Of a DNA stretch of 6,432 bases, positions 5,850 through 6,432 are shown in pieces. The translations under genes were made by a program, and so were the position numbers. The DNA comes from Actinomycetota bacterium (lineage in GTDB: Bacteria; Actinomycetota; AC-67). The DNA lies in assembly GCA_005883175.1 (NCBI GenBank), contig VAYV01000069.1, positions 1-6,432 on the forward strand, read 5' to 3'. Each line of letters opens with the position of its first letter. The stretch's first letter is position 1. Below the pieces are notes generated by a model that had not been told where the DNA came from, ran no database searches, and worked only from the letters and a program-made list of their open reading frames with translations.

Positions 5850-6432
5850 ATGAACCGGCGCTTCATCTTTCTGACCATCGCTGCTATCTCGCTCGGTGTG
5901 TTCCCCGGTGCGAGCGCGGCGCCGCGCGCGCAGGCGTGTCGCCCGAGGCTGCTCGTCCTGTCCGCGTTCCCGGCCGAGATCGGCCCGGCGCTCGCGGCAA
6001 CGACGGTGAGCAAGACGGTCGTGATCGACGGGCGCGCGTTCTTCCTCGGTCGCTTGAAGGGCAACGACGTCGTGCTGGCACTGACGGGTATCGGTCTTGT
6101 CAACGCCGATCACACGACGCGCGTCGCGTTCGACAACTTTGGCTGCGGCAAGACCGGCTTCAGCGGCATCGTCTTCTCGGGCGTGTCCGGCGGGCACACC
6201 TACATCGGCGACGTCACCGTTCCGTCTCGATGGACGCTCAACGACGGCAAGACCTTCTACCCGGCCGATCCGCGGATGTTCGCGACGGTGCAGACCGTCG
6301 TCGCGCGCGGCGTGCCGCTCGAGCAGGTGGCGCCGCTCGGCGATTGCGCGTGCCTTGGTCTCGTTGATCCCGATGCAGTCCAAACGATCCACATGCCGCA
6401 CAAGCCGCAGATCTTGCTCGGGGGAAAGGGAC
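5850..6432 (+). CDS. Exported nucleoside phosphorylase/nucleosidase-like protein (3' end outside window)
   Basis: The frame is open from ATG 5850-5852 to the right edge (194 codons seen). Residues 1-23 form a signal peptide (MNRR, hydrophobic core, ASA before the predicted cut). The mature part resembles the purine/uridine phosphorylase and MTA/SAH nucleosidase fold. LLVLSAFPAEIGPAL (34-48) matches the first strand and active-site loop, with Glu43 in the place where nucleosidases have a conserved acid. ALTGIGLVNAD (77-87) matches the glycine-rich second motif, and IVFSGVSGGHTYIGDVTVPSRW (107-128) the conserved GG...GD(I/V)VV region. The final catalytic Asp region is beyond the window. These enzymes normally split nucleosides in the cytoplasm, so export is unusual and suggests scavenging or a binding role. 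It is divergent from the secreted hydrolase. No strong Shine-Dalgarno is visible. Fold fairly sure, activity unproven. Confidence 0.8.
   Translation, partial: MNRRFIFLTIAAISLGVFPGASAAPRAQACRPRLLVLSAFPAEIGPALAATTVSKTVVIDGRAFFLGRLKGNDVVLALTGIGLVNADHTTRVAFDNFGCGKTGFSGIVFSGVSGGHTYIGDVTVPSRWTLNDGKTFYPADPRMFATVQTVVARGVPLEQVAPLGDCACLGLVDPDAVQTIHMPHKPQILLGGKG

Noticed and set aside
5673..6401. Minus-strand open frame (242 codons) and the upstream extension of the hydrolase to 6103
   Set aside because: Both overlap the plus-strand nucleosidase-like gene, which has a signal peptide and conserved motifs; the extension would bury the hydrolase signal peptide internally.

Overview
This is a GC-rich (roughly two-thirds G+C), gene-dense bacterial segment with many CG-rich runs such as CGCGCG. 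The GC content, the GTG start, and the ECF sigma/zinc anti-sigma pair with an RskA-type C-terminal domain fit Actinomycetota or another high-GC phylum such as Chloroflexota or Eremiobacterota. No rRNA, tRNA or marker gene fixes the taxonomy. I see no IS element, integrase, CRISPR array, tRNA or phage gene.

Left block (1-2610, minus strand): a DUF4331 family exported, membrane-anchored protein is followed by a membrane-anchored TPR protein that runs off the left edge. The 60-nt gap between them holds a perfect 15-bp hairpin. Centre (2611-3984): a short divergent intergenic region leads into a plus-strand pair, an ECF sigma-70 factor and its membrane anti-sigma factor, joined by an ATGA overlap. 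The sigma gene is odd: its conserved region 2 begins upstream of any in-frame ATG, GTG or TTG codon, while a well-placed Shine-Dalgarno plus GTG lies in a different frame. Right block (3985-6432): a secreted S15/CocE-type alpha/beta hydrolase on the minus strand converges on the anti-sigma gene. Divergent from the hydrolase is a secreted nucleoside phosphorylase/nucleosidase-like protein that is cut by the right edge. The 100-nt divergent region between these two holds overlapping small hairpins and a short direct repeat.

Inferred picture: the sigma/anti-sigma pair probably senses an envelope or extracellular condition. It may control itself and the divergent DUF4331-TPR pair, whose products are predicted to sit outside or on the membrane. 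All six proteins except the sigma factor carry a signal peptide or membrane anchor, so the window reads as a cell-surface and secretion region. The two right-hand enzymes may be independent of the sigma module. No clearly new system is proven. The best leads are the disrupted sigma start, the DUF4331-TPR-ECF arrangement, and the exported nucleosidase-like protein.
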